A stretch of 64,000 nt of DNA from Ptiloglossa arizonensis. Lineage: Eukaryota; Arthropoda; Insecta; Hymenoptera; Colletidae. Each line of letters begins with the position of its first letter. Within the stretch, counting starts at the first letter, position 1. The notes below the pieces were generated by a model. That model was not told the origin of the DNA, made no database searches, and worked only from the letters and a program-made list of their open reading frames with translations. Positions 48,041 to 60,984 of the stretch are shown piece by piece. The stretch lies in NCBI RefSeq assembly GCF_051014685.1, contig NW_027478857.1:248001-312000 (forward strand). The letters run 5' to 3'. Made by a program: the position numbers and the translations under genes.

Positions 48041-51000
48041 GCGCACTTTTCCCCTAGGCGGTTCTAGTTATTCGTTTCGAGCATCAGAACTGCGAAAATT
48101 TTGAGTTTCTCAAGCGTTTCTTACCTCCAAACTGCCATATCTCGCGAACGGATTGACCAATCCGCAAAATTTCTGTTGCATCTGAAAGTAGAAACTCGCC
48201 CGATTACAACGGTATGCGTACTTTTCCCCTAGGCCGTTCTAGTTACTCGTTTCGAGCATCAGAACTGCGAAAATTTTGAGTTTCTCAAGCGTTTCTTATA
48301 TCCAAACTGCCATATCTCGCGAACGGATTGACCAATCCGCATGATTTCTCTTGCATCTGAAAGTAGAAACTCGCCCGATTACAACGGTATGCGTACTTCT
48401 CCCCTGGGCCGTTGTAGTCATTCGTTTCGAGCATCAGAACTGCGAAAATTTTGAGTTTCTCAAGCGTTTCTTATCTCCAAACTGCCATATCTCGCAAACG
48501 GATTGATCAATCCGCAAAATTTCTGTTGCATCTGAAAGTAGATACTCGCTCGATTACAACGGTATGCGCACTTTTCCCCTAGGCGGTTCTAGTTATTCGT
48601 TTCGAGCATCAGATCTGCGAAAATTTTGAGTTTCTCAAGCGTTTCTTACCTCCAAACTGCCATATCTCTCGAACGGATTGAACAATCCGCAAAATTTCTG
48701 TTGCATCTGAAAGTAGAAACTCGCCCGATTACAACGGTAGGTGTTGTTTTCCCCTAGGCCGTTCTAGTTATTCGTTTCGAGCATCAGAACTGCGAAAATT
48801 TTGAGTTTCTCAAGCGTTTCTTACATCCAAACTGCCATATCTCGCGAACGGATTGACCAATCCGCAAAATTTCTGCTGCATCTGAAAGCAGAAACTCGCC
48901 CGATTACAACGGTATACGTACTTTTCCCCTATGCCGTTCTAGTTACTCGTTTCGAGCATCAGAACTGCGAAAATTTTGAGTTTCTCAAGCGTTTCTTACC
49001 TCCAAACTGCCATATCTCGCGAACGGATTGACAAATCCGCAAAATTTCTGTTGCATATGAAAGTAGAAACTCGCCCGATTACAACGGTATGCGTACTTTT
49101 CCCCTAGGCCGTTCTAGTTACTCGTTTCGAGCATCAGAACTGCGAAAATTTTGAGTTTCTCAAGCGTTTCTTACCTCCAAACTGCCATATCTCGCGAACG
49201 GATTGATCAATCCACAAAATTTCTGTTGCGTCTGAAAGTAGAAACTCGCCCGATTACAACGGTATGCGTACTTCTCCCCTAGGCCGTTGTAGTCATTCGT
49301 TTCGAGCATCAGAACTGCGAAAATTTTGAGTTTCCCAAGCGTTTCTTATCTCCAAACTGCCATATCTCGCGAACGGATCGATCAATCCGCAAAATTTCTG
49401 TTGCATCTGAAAGTAGAAACTCGCCCGATTACAACGGTATTCGCACTTTTCCCCTAGGCGGTTCTAGTTATTCGTTTCGAGCATCAGAACTGCGAAAATT
49501 TTGAGTTTCTCAAGCGTTTCTTACCTCCAAACTGCCATATCTCGCGAACGGATTCACCAATCTGCAAAATTTCTGTTGCATCTGAAAGTAGAAACTCGCC
49601 CGATTACAACGGTTGGTGTAGTTTTCCCCTAGGCCGTTCTAGATATTCGTTTCGAGCATCAGAACTGCGAAAATTTTGAGTTTCTCAAGCGTTTCTTATC
49701 TCCAAACTGCCATATCTCGCAAACGGATCGATCAATCCGCAAAATTTCTGTTGCATCTGAAAGTAGATACTCGCTCGATTACAACGGTGTGCGCACTTTT
49801 CCCCTAGGCGGTTCTAGTTATTCGTTTCGAGCATCAGATCTGCGAAAATTTTGAGTTTCTCAAGCGTTTCTTACCTCCAAACTGCCATATCTCGCGAACG
49901 GATTGAACAATCCGCAAAATTTCTGTTGCATCTGAAAGTAGAAACTCGCCCGATTACAACGGTAGGTGTTGTTTTCCCCTAGGCCGTTCTAGTTATTCGT
50001 TTCGAGCATCAGAACTGCGAAAATTTTGAGTTTCTCAAGCGTTTCTTACATCCAAACTGCCATATCTCGCGAACGGATTGACCAATCCGCAAAATTTCTG
50101 CTGCATCTGAAAGGAGAAACTCGCCCGATTACAACGGTATACGTACTTTTCCCCTATGCCGTTCTAGTTACTCGTTTCGAGCATCAGAACTGCGAAAATT
50201 TTGAGTTTCTCAAGCGTTTCTTATTTCCAAACTGCCATATCTCGCGAACGGATTGACCAATCCGCAAAATTTCTGTTGCATCTGAAAGTAGAAACTCGCC
50301 CGATTACAACGGTATGCGCCCTTTTCCCCTAGGCCGTTCTAGTTACTCGTTTCGAGCATCAGAACTGCGAAAATTTTGAGTTTCTCAAGCGTTTCTTACC
50401 TCCAAACTGCCATATCTCGCGAACGGATTGACAAATCCGCAAAATTTCTGTTGCATCTGAAAGTAGAAACTCGCCCGATTACAACGGTATGCGTACTTTT
50501 CTCCTAGGCAGTTCTAGTTACTCGTTTCGAGCATAAGAACTGCGAAAATTTTGAGTTTCTCAAGCGTTTCTTACCTCCAAACTGCCATATCTCGCGAACG
50601 GATTGATCAATCCACAAAATTTCTGTTGCGTCTGAAAGTAGAAACTCGCCCGATTACAACGGTATGCGTACTTCTCCCCTAGGCCGTTGTAGTCATTCGT
50701 TTCGAGCATCAGAACTGCGAAAATTTTGAGTTTCTCAAGCGTTTCTTATCTCCAAACTGCCATATCTCGCGAACGGATTGATCAATCCGCAAAATTTCTG
50801 TTGCATCTGAAAGTAGAAACTCGCCCGATTACAACGGTATGCGTACTTTTCCCCTAGGCCGTTCTAGTTACTCGTTTCGAGCATCAGAACTGCGAAAATT
50901 TTGAGTTTCTCAAGCGTTTCTTACATCCAAACGGCCATATCTCGCGAACGGATTGACCATTCCGCATGATTTCTGCTGCATCTGAAAGTAGAAACTCGCC

Positions 51001-54000
51001 CGATTACAACGGTATGCGCACTTTTCCCCTAGGCCGTTCTAGTTATTCGTGTCGAGCATCAGAACTGCGAAAATTTTGAGTTTCTCAAGCGTTTCTTACC
51101 ACCAAAGTACCATATCTCGTGAACGGATTGACCAATCCGCAAAATTTCTGTTGCTTCTGAAAGTAGAAACCCGCCCGATTAAACGGTATGTGTAGTTTTC
51201 CCCTAGGCCGTTCTAGTTATTCGTTTCGAGCATCAGAACTGAGCAAATTTTGAGTTTCTCAAGCGTTTCTTACCTCCAAACTGCCATATCTCGCGAACGG
51301 ATCGACCTATCCGCAAAATTTCTGTTGCTTCTGAAAGTAGAAACTCGCCCGATTACAACGGTATGCGTACTTCTCCCCTGGGCCGTTGTAGTCATTCGTT
51401 TCGAGCATCAGAACTGCGAAAATTTTGAGTTTCTCAAGCGTTTCTTACCTCCAAACTGCCATATCTCGCGAACGGATTCACCAATCTGCAAAATTTCTGT
51501 TGCATCTGAAAGTAGAAACTCGCCCGATTACAACGGTTGGTGTAGTTTTCCCCTAGGCCGTTCTAGATATTCGTTTCGAGCATCAGAACTGCGAAAATTT
51601 TGAGTTTCTCAAGCGTTTCTTATCTCCAAACTGCCATATCTCGCAAACGGATTGATCAATCCGCAAAATTTCTGTTGCATCTGAAAGTAGATACTCGCTC
51701 GATTACAACGGTATGCGCACTTTTCCCCTAGGCGGTTCTAGTTATTCGTTTCGAGCATCAGATCTGCGAAAATTTTGAGTTTCTCAAGCGTTTCTTACAT
51801 CCAAACTGCCATATCTCGCGAACGGATTGAACATTCCGCAAAATTTCTGTTGCATCTGAAAGTAGAAACTCGCCCGATTACAACGGTAGGTGTTGTTTTC
51901 CCCTAGGCCGTTCTAGTTATTCGTTTCGAGCATCAGAACTGCGAAAATTTTGAGTTTCTCAAGCGTTTCTTACATCCAAACTGCCATATCTCGCGAACGG
52001 ATTGACCAATCCGCAAAATTTCTGCTGCATCTGAAAGCAGAAACTCGCCCGATTACAACGGTGTACGTACTTTTCCCCTATGCCGTTCTGGTTACTCGTT
52101 TCGAGCATCAGAACTGCGAAAATTTTGAGTTTCTCAAGCGTTTCTTATTTCCAAACTGCCATATCTCGCGAACGGATTGACCAATCCGCAAAATTTCTGT
52201 TGCATCTGAAAGTAGAAACTCGCCCGATTACAACGGTATGCGTTCTTTTCCCCTAGGCCGTTCTAGTTATTCGTTTCGAGCATCAGAACTGCGAAAATAT
52301 TGAGTTTCTCAAGCGTTTCTTACCTCCAAACTGCAATATCTCGCGAACGGATTGACCAATCCGCAAAATTTCTGTTGCATCTGAAAGTAGAAACTCGCCC
52401 GATTACAACGGTATGCATACTTTTCCCCTAGGCCGTTCTAGTTACTCGTTTCGAGCATCAGAACTGCGAAAATTTTGAGTTTCTCAAGCGTTTCTTACCT
52501 CCAAACTGCCATATCTCGCGAACGGATTGACAAATCCGCAAATTTTCTGTTGCATCTGAAAGTAGAAACTCGCCCGATTACAACGGTATGCGTACTTTTC
52601 TCCTAGGCAGTTCTAGTTACTCGTTTCGAGCATAAGAACTGCGAAAATTTTGAGTTTCTCAAGCGTTTCTTACCTCCAAACTGCCATATCTCGCGAACGG
52701 ATTGATCAATCCACAAAATTTCTGTTGCGTCTGAAAGTAGAAACTCGCCCGATTACAACGGTATGCGTATTTCTCCCCTAGGCCGTTGTAGTCATTCGTT
52801 TCGAGCATCAGAACTGCGAAAATTTTGAGTTTCTCAAGCGTTTCTTATCTCCAAACTGCCATATCTCGCGAACGGATTGATCAATCCGCAAAATTTCTGT
52901 TGCATCTGAAAGTAGAAACTCGCCCGATTACAACGGTATGCGTACTTTTCCCCTAGGCCGTTCTAGTTACTCGTTTCGAGCATCAGAACTGCGAAAATTT
53001 TGAGTTTCTCAAGCGTTTCTTACCTCCAAACTGCCATATCTCGCGAACGGATTGACCAATCCGCAAAATTTCTGTTGCATCTGAAAGTAGAAACTCGCCC
53101 GATTACAACGGTATGCGTACTTTTCCCCTAGGACGTTCTAGTTATTCGTTTCGAGCATCAGAACTGCGAAAATTTTGAGTTTCTCAAGCGTTTCTTACCT
53201 CCAAAATGCCATATCTCGCGAACGGATTGACCAATCCGCAAAATTTCTGTTGCATCTGAAAGTAGAAACTCGCCCGATTACAACGGTATGCGCACTTTTC
53301 CCCTAGGCCGTTCTAGTTATTCGTTTCGAGCATCAGAACTGCGAAAATTTGGAGTTTCTCAACGTTTCTTACCTCAAAACTGCCACATCTCGCGAACGGA
53401 TTAACCAATACGCATAATTTCTGTTGCATCTGAAAGTAGAAACTCGCCCGATTACAACGGTATGCGTACTTTTCCCCTAGGCCGTTCTAGTTATTCGTTT
53501 CGAGCATGAGAACTGCGAAAATTTTGAGTTTCTCAAGCGTTTCTTACCTCCAAACTGCCATATCTCGCGAACGGATTGACAAATCCGCAAAATTTCTGTT
53601 GCATATGAAAGTAGAAACTCGCCCGATTACAACGGTATGCGTACTTTTCCCCTAGGCCGTTCTAGTTACTCGTTTCGAGCATCAGAACTGCGAAAATTTT
53701 GAGTTTCTCAAGCGTTTCTTACCTCCAAACTGCCATATCTCGCGAACGGATTGATCAATCCACAAAATTTCTGTTGCGTCTGAAAGTAGAAACTCGCCCG
53801 ATTACAACGGTATGCGTACTTCTCCCCTAGGCCGTTGTAGTCATTCGTTTCGAGCATCAGAACTGCGAAAATTTTGAGTTTCTCAAGCGTTTCTTATCTC
53901 CAAACTGCCATATCTCGCGAACGGATCGATCAATCCGCAAAATTTCTGTTGCATCTGAAAGTAGAAACTCGCCCGATTACAACGGTATTCGCACTTTTCC

Positions 54001-57000
54001 CCTAGGCGGTTCTAGTTATCCGTTTCGAGCATCAGAACTGCGAAAATTTTGAGTTTCTCAAGCGTTTCTTACCTCCAAACTGCCATATCTCGCGAACGGA
54101 TTCACCAATCTGCAAAATTTCTGTTGCATCTGAAAGTAGAAACTCGCCCGATTACAACGGTTGGTGTAGTTTTCCCCTAGGCCGTTCTAGATATTCGTTT
54201 CGAGCATCAGAACTGCGAAAATTTTGAGTTTCTCAAGCGTTTCTTATCTCCAAACTGCCATATCTCGCAAACGGATTGATCAATCCGCAAAATTTCTGTT
54301 GCATCTGAAAGTAGATACTCGCTCGATTACAACGGTATGCGCACTTTTCCCCTAGGCGGTTCTAGTTATTCGTTTCGAGCATCAGATCTGCGAAAATTTT
54401 GAGTTTCTCAAGCGTTTCTTACCTCCAAACTGCCATATCTCGCGAACGGATTGAACAATCCGCAAAATTTCTGTTGCATCTGAAAGTAGAAACTCGCCCG
54501 ATTACAACGGTAGGTGTTGTTTTCCCCTAGGCCGTTCTAGTTATTCGTTTCGAGCATCAGAACTGCGAAAATTTTGAGTTTCTCAAGCGTTTCTTACATC
54601 TAAACTGCCATATCTCGCGAACGGATCGATCAATCCGCAAAATTTCTGTTGCATCTGAAAGTAGAAACTCGCCCGATTACAACGGTATACGTACTTTTCC
54701 CCTATGCCGTTCTAGTTACTCGTTTCGAGCATCAGAACTGCGAAAATTTTGAGTTTCTCAAGCGTTTCTTATTTCCAAACTGCCATATCTCGCGAACGGA
54801 TTGACCAATCGGCAAAATTTCTGTTGCATCTGAAAGTAGAAACTCGCCCGATTACAACGGTACGCGTACTTTTCCCCTAGGCCGTTGTAGTCATTCGTTT
54901 CGAGCATCAGAACTGCGAAAATTTTGAGTTTCTCAAGCGTTTCTTATCTCCAAACTGCCATATCTCGCGAACGGATCGACCAATCCGCAAAATTTCTGTT
55001 GCATCTGAAAGTAGAAACTCGCCCGATTACAACGGTATTCGCACTTTTCCCCTAGGCGGTTCTAGTTATTCGTTTCGAGCATCAGATCTGCGAAAATTTT
55101 GAGTTTCTCAAGCGTTTCTTACCTCCAAACTGCCATATCTCGCGAACGGATTCACCAATCTGCAAAATTTCTGTTGCATCTGAAAGTAGAAACTCGCCCG
55201 ATTACAACGGTTGGTGTAGTTTTCCCCTAGGCCGTTCTAGATATTCTTTTCGAGCATCAGAACTGCGAAAATTTTGAGTTTCTCAAGCGTTTCTTATCTC
55301 CAAACTGCCATATCTCGCAAACGGATTGATCAATCCGCAAAATTTCTGTTGCATCTGAAAGTAGATACTCGCTCGATTACAACGGTATGCGCACTTTTCC
55401 CCTAGGCGGTTCTAGTTATTCGTTTCGAGCATCAGATCTGCGAAAATTTTGAGTTTCTCAAGCGTTTCTTACCTCCAAACTGCCATATCTCGCGAATGGA
55501 TTGAACAATCCGCAAAATTTCTGTTGCATCTGAAAGTAGAAACTCGCCCGATTACAACGGTAGGTGTTGTTTTCCCCTAGGCCGTTCTAGTTATTCGTTT
55601 CGAGCATCAGAACTGCGAAAATTTTGAGTTTCTCAAGCGTTTCTTACATCCAAACTGCCATATCTCGCGAACGGATCGATCAATCCCCAAAATTTCTGTT
55701 GCATCTGAAAGTAGAAACTCGCCCGATTACAACGGTATACGTACTTTTCCCCTATGCCGTTCTAGTTACTCGTTTCGAGCATCAGAACTGCGAAAATTTT
55801 GAGTTTCTCAAGCGTTTCTTATTTCCAAACTGCCATATCTCGCGAACGGAATGACCAATCCGCAAAATTTCTGTTGCATCTGAAAGTAGAAACTCGCCCG
55901 ATTACAACGGTATGCGTACTTTTCCCCTAGGCCGTTGTAGTCATTCGTTTCGAGCATCAGAACTGCGAAAATTTTGAGTTTCTCAAGCGTTTCTTACCTC
56001 CAAACTGCCATATCTCGCGAACGGATTGATCAATCCACAAGATTTCTGTTGCGTCTGAAAGTAGAAACTCGCCCGATTACAACGGTATGCGTACTTCTCC
56101 CCTAGGCCGTTGTAGTCATTCGTTTCGAGCATCAGAACTGCGAAAATTTTGAGTTTCTCAAGCGTTTCTTATCTCCAAACTGCCATATCTCGCGAACGGA
56201 TTGATCAATCCGCAAAATTTCTGTTGCATCTGAAAGTAGAAACTCGCCCGATTACAACGGTATGCGTACTTTTCCCCTAGGCCGTTCTAGTTACTCGTTT
56301 CGAGCATCAGAACTGCGAAAATTTTGAGTTTCTCAAGCGTTTCTTACCTCCAAACTGCCATATCTCGCGAACGGATTGACCAATCCGCAAAATTTCTGTT
56401 GCATCTGAAAGTAGAAACTCGCCCGATTACAACGGTATGCGTACTTTTCCCCTAGGCCGTTCTAGTTATTCGTTTCGAGCATCAGAACTGCGAAAATTTT
56501 GAGTTTCTCAAGCGTTTCTTACATCCAAACTGCCATATCTCGCGAACGGATTGACCAATCCGCAAAATTTCTGTTGCATCTGAAAGCAGAAACCCGCCCG
56601 ATTACAACGGTATGCGTACTTTTCCCCTAGGCCGTTCTAGTTACTCGTTTCGAGCATCAGAACTGCGAAAATTTTGAGTTTCTCAAGCGTTTCTTACCTC
56701 CAAACTGCCATATCTCGCGAACGGATTGACAAATCCGCAAAATTTCTGTTGCATCTGAAAGTAGAAACTCGCCCGATTACAACGGTATGCGTACTTTTCT
56801 CCTAGGCAGTTCTAGTTACTCGTTTCGAGCATAAGAACTGCGAAAATTTTGAGTTTCTCAAGCGTTTCTTACCTCCAAACTGCCATATCTAGCGAACGGA
56901 TTGATCAATCCACAAAATTTCTGTTGCGTCTGAAAGTAGAAACTCACCCGATTACAACGGTATGCGTACTTCTCCCCTAGGCAGTTGTAGTCATTCGTTT

Positions 57001-57836
57001 CGAGCATCAGAACTGCGAAAATTTTGAGTTTCTCAAGCGTTTCTTATCTCCAAACTGCCATATCTCGCGAACGGATTGATCAATCCGCAAAATTTCTGTT
57101 GCATCTGAAAGTAGAAACTCGCCCGATTACAACGGTATGCGTACTTTTCCCCTAGGCCGTTCTAGTTACTCGTTTCGAGCATCAGAACTGCGAAAATTTT
57201 GAGTTTCTCAAGCGTTTCTTACCTCCAAACTGCCATATCTCGCGAACGGATTGACCAATCCGCAAAATTTCTGTTGCATCTGAAAGTAGAAACTCGCCCG
57301 ATTACAACGGTATGCGTACTTTTCCCCTAGGCCGTTCTAGTTATTCGTTTCGAGCATCAGAACTGCGAAAATTTTGAGTTTCTCAACCGTTTCTTACCTC
57401 CAAACTGCCATATCTCGCGAACGGATTGAACAATCCGCAAAATTTCTGTTGCATCTGAAAGTAGAAACTCGCCCGATTACAACGGTAGGTGTTGTTTTCC
57501 CCTAGGCCGTTCTAGTTATTCGTTTCGAGCATCAGAACTGCGAAAATTTTGAGTTTCTCAAGCGTTTCTTATCTCCAAACTGCCACATCTCGCGAACGGA
57601 TTGATCAATCCGCAATATTTCTGTTGCACCTGAAAGTAGAAACTCGCCCGATTACAACGGTATGCGTACTTTTCCCCTAGGCCGTTCTAGTTATTCGTTT
57701 CGAGCATCAGAACTGCGAAAATTTTGAGTTTCTCAAGCGTTTCTTACCTCCAAACTGCCATATCTCGCGAACGGATTGAACAATCCGCAAAATTTCTGTT
57801 GCATCTGAAAGTAGAAACTCGCCCGATTACAACGGT
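48041..57836 (+). repeat. Subfamily B block with overlapping long duplications
   Basis: About 56 monomers, nearly all B. The segment from 48,041 repeats 29,851 onward. GCATATGAAAG at 49,053 recurs at 53,601 (offset 4,548), and 51,250-52,180 recurs at 58,073-59,003 (offset 6,823). One A intrusion lies at about 53,345-53,420 (TCTCAACG, GATTAACCAATACGC), identical in type to those at 33.05 and 61.75 kb. A one-base deletion GATTAAACGG lies near 51,178. Some monomers lose the AvrII site (CCTATGCC, CCTGGGCC). Confidence 0.8.
53986..56085 (+). repeat. 1,050-bp (6-monomer) tandem pair
   Basis: The series TATTCGCAC, TTGGTGTAG, AGATACTCGCTCG, TAGGTGTTG, TATACGTAC and a GTTGTAGTCATTCG monomer starts at 53,986 and again at 55,036, exactly 1,050 bp apart. 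Copies differ at single bases, for example TACGCGTAC against TATGCGTAC in the sixth monomer and AATCCCCAAAA near 55,684 in copy 2. The right limit of copy 2 is approximate. Confidence 0.75.
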
Positions 57837-59410
57837 GTACGTACTTTTCCCCTAGGCCGTTCTAGTTATTCGTTTCGAGCATCAGAACTGCGAAAATTTT
57901 GAGTTTCTCAAGCGTTTCTTACCACCAAAGTACCATATCTCGTGAACGGATTGACCAATCCGCAAAATTTCTGTTGCTTCTGAAAGTAGAAACCCGCCCG
58001 ATTAAACGGTATGTGTAGTTTTCCCCTAGGCCGTTCTAGTTATTCGTTTCGAGCATCAGAACTGAGCAAATTTTGAGTTTCTCAAGCGTTTCTTACCTCC
58101 AAACTGCCATATCTCGCGAACGGATCGACCAATCCGCAAAATTTCTGTTGCCTCTGAAAGTAGAAACTCGCCCGATTACAACGGTATGCGTACTTCTCCC
58201 CTGGGCCGTTGTAGTCATTCGTTTCGAGCATCAGAACTGCGAAAATTTTGAGTTTCTCAAGCGTTTCTTACCTCCAAACTGCCATATCTCGCGAACGGAT
58301 TCACCAATCTGCAAAATTTCTGTTGCATCTGAAAGTAGAAACTCGCCCGATTACAACGGTTGGTGTAGTTTTCCCCTAGGCCGTTCTAGATATTCGTTTC
58401 GAGCATCAGAACAGCGAAAATTTTGAGTTTCTCATGCGTTTCTTATCTCCAAACTGCCATATCTCGCAAACGGATTGATCAATCCGCAAAATTTCTGTTG
58501 CATCTGAAAGTAGATACTCGCTCGATTACAACGGTATGCGCACTTTTCCCCTAGGCGGTTCTAGTTATTCGTTTCGAGCATCAGATCTGCGAAAATTTTG
58601 AGTTCCTCAAGCGTTTCTTACATCCAAACTGCCATATCTCGCGAACGGATTGAACATTCCGCAAAATTTCTGTTGCATCTGAAAGTAGAAACTCGCCCGA
58701 TTACAACGGTAGGTGTTGTTTTCCCCTAGGCCGTTCTAGTTATTCGTTTCGAGCATCAGAACTGCGAAAATTTTGAGTTTCTCAAGCGTTTCTTACATCC
58801 AAACTGCCATATCTCGCGAACGGATTGACCAATCCGCAAAATTTCTGCTGCATCTGAAAGCAGAAACTCGTCCGATTACAACGGTGTACGTACTTTTCCC
58901 CTATGCCGTTCTGGTTACTCGTTTCGAGCATCAGAACTGCGAAAATTTTGAGTTTCTCAAGCGTTTCTTATTTCCAAACTGCCATATCTCGCGAACGGAT
59001 TGACCAATCCGCAAAATTTCTGTTGGATCTGAAAGTAGAAACTCGCCCGATTACAACGGTATGCGTTCTTTTCCCCTAGGCCGTTCTAGTTATTCGTTTC
59101 GAGCATCAGAACTGCGAAAATATTGAGTTTCTCAAGCGTTTCTTACCTCCAAACTGCAATATCTCGCGAACGGATTGACCAATCCGCAAAATTTCTGTTG
59201 CATCTGAAAGTAGAAACTCGCCCGATTACAACGGTATGCATACTTTTCCCCTAGGCCGTTCTAGTTACTCGTTTCGAGCATCAGAACTGCGAAAATTTTG
59301 AGTTTCTCAAGCGTTTCTTACCTCCAAACTGCCATATCTCGCGAACGGATTGACAAATCCGCAAATTTTCTGTTGCATCTGAAAGTAGAAACTCGCCCGA
59401 TTACAACGGT
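57837..59410 (+). repeat. 1,574-bp HOR (9 monomers), copy 1
   Basis: It starts at GTACGTACTTTTCC and runs through ACCACCAAAGTACC, GATTAAACGG (deletion), GAACTGAGCAAA, GTTGCCTCTG, GAACAGCGAAA, TCTCATGCG, TAGGTGTTG, CGTCCGATTAC and GTTGGATCTG. Every one of these recurs 1,574 bp later. The unit is nine monomers minus one base. Confidence 0.9.
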
Positions 59411-60984
59411 GTACGTACTTTTCCCCTAGGCCGTTCTAGTTATTCGTTTCGAGCATCAGAACTGCGAAAATTTTGAGTTTCTCAAGCGTTTCTTACCACC
59501 AAAGTACCATATCTCGTGAACGGATTGACCAATCCGCAAAATTTCTGTTGCTTCTGAAAGTAGAAACCCGCCCGATTAAACGGTATGTGTAGTTTTCCCC
59601 TAGGCCGTTCTAGTTATTCGTTTCGAGCATCAGAACTGAGCAAATTTTGAGTTTCTCAAGCGTTTCTTACCTCCAAACTGCCATATCTCGCGAACGGATC
59701 GACCAATCCGCAAAATTTCTGTTGCCTCTGAAAGTAGAAACTCGCCCGATTACAACGGTATGCGTACTTCTCCCCTGGGCCGTTGTAGTCATTCGTTTCG
59801 AGCATCAGAACTGCGAAAATTTTGAGTTTCTCAAGCGTTTCTTACCTCCAAACTGCCATATCTCGCGAACGGATTCACCAATCTGCAAAATTTCTGTTGC
59901 ATCTGAAAGTAGAAACTCGCCCGATTACAACGGTTGGTGTAGTTTTCCCCTAGGCCGTTCTAGATATTCGTTTCGAGCATCAGAACAGCGAAAATTTTGA
60001 GTTTCTCATGCGTTTCTTATCTCCAAACTGCCATATCTCGCAAACGGATTGATCAATCCGCAAAATTTCTGTTGCATCTGAAAGTAGATACTCGCTCGAT
60101 TACAACGGTATGCGCACTTTTCCCCTAGGCGGTTCTAGTTATTCGTTTCGAGCATCAGATCTGCGAAAATTTTGAGTTCCTCAAGCGTTTCTTACATCCA
60201 AACTGCCATATCTCGCGAACGGATTGAACATTCCGCAAAATTTCTGTTGCATCTGAAAGTAGAAACTCGCCCGATTACAACGGTAGGTGTTGTTTTCCCC
60301 TAGGCCGTTCTAGTTATTCGTTTCGAGCATCAGAACTGCGAAAATTTTGAGTTTCTCAAGCGTTTCTTACATCCAAACTGCCATATCTCGCGAACGGATT
60401 GACCAATCCGCAAAATTTCTGCTGCATCTGAAAGCAGAAACTCGTCCGATTACAACGGTGTACGTACTTTTCCCCTATGCCGTTCTGGTTACTCGTTTCG
60501 AGCATCAGAACTGCGAAAATTTTGAGTTTCTCAAGCGTTTCTTATTTCCAAACTGCCATATCTCGCGAACGGATTGACCAATCCGCAAAATTTCTGTTGG
60601 ATCTGAAAGTAGAAACTCGCCCGATTACAACGGTATGCGTTCTTTTCCCCTAGGCCGTTCTAGTTATTCGTTTCGAGCATCAGAACTGCGAAAATATTGA
60701 GTTTCTCAAGCGTTTCTTACCTCCAAACTGCAATATCTCGCGAACGGATTGACCAATCCGCAAAATTTCTGTTGCATCTGAAAGTAGAAACTCGCCCGAT
60801 TACAACGGTATGCATACTTTTCCCCTAGGCCGTTCTAGTTACTCGTTTCGAGCATCAGAACTGCGAAAATTTTGAGTTTCTCAAGCGTTTCTTACCTCCA
60901 AACTGCCATATCTCGCGAACGGATTGACAAATCCGCAAATTTTCTGTTGCATCTGAAAGTAGAAACTCGCCCGATTACAACGGT
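59411..60984 (+). repeat. 1,574-bp HOR (9 monomers), copy 2
   Basis: It repeats 57,837-59,410 with all its rare variants. Beyond 60,984 the sequence does not start a third copy (TATGCGTAC replaces GTGTACGTAC) but continues as 52.56 kb onward does (TTCTCCTAGGCAG, GAGCATAAGAAC). Confidence 0.9.

Noticed and set aside
51250..51603. Open frames of 64-117 codons recurring through the array, for example 51,250-51,603, 39,005-39,235 and 343-603
   Set aside because: They are the same few peptides repeated wherever the monomer repeats, mostly opening at TTG or GTG. Because 175 leaves remainder 1 when divided by 3, a frame passes through all three phases of the monomer and meets a stop within two or three units. 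There is no ribosome-binding or gene context.
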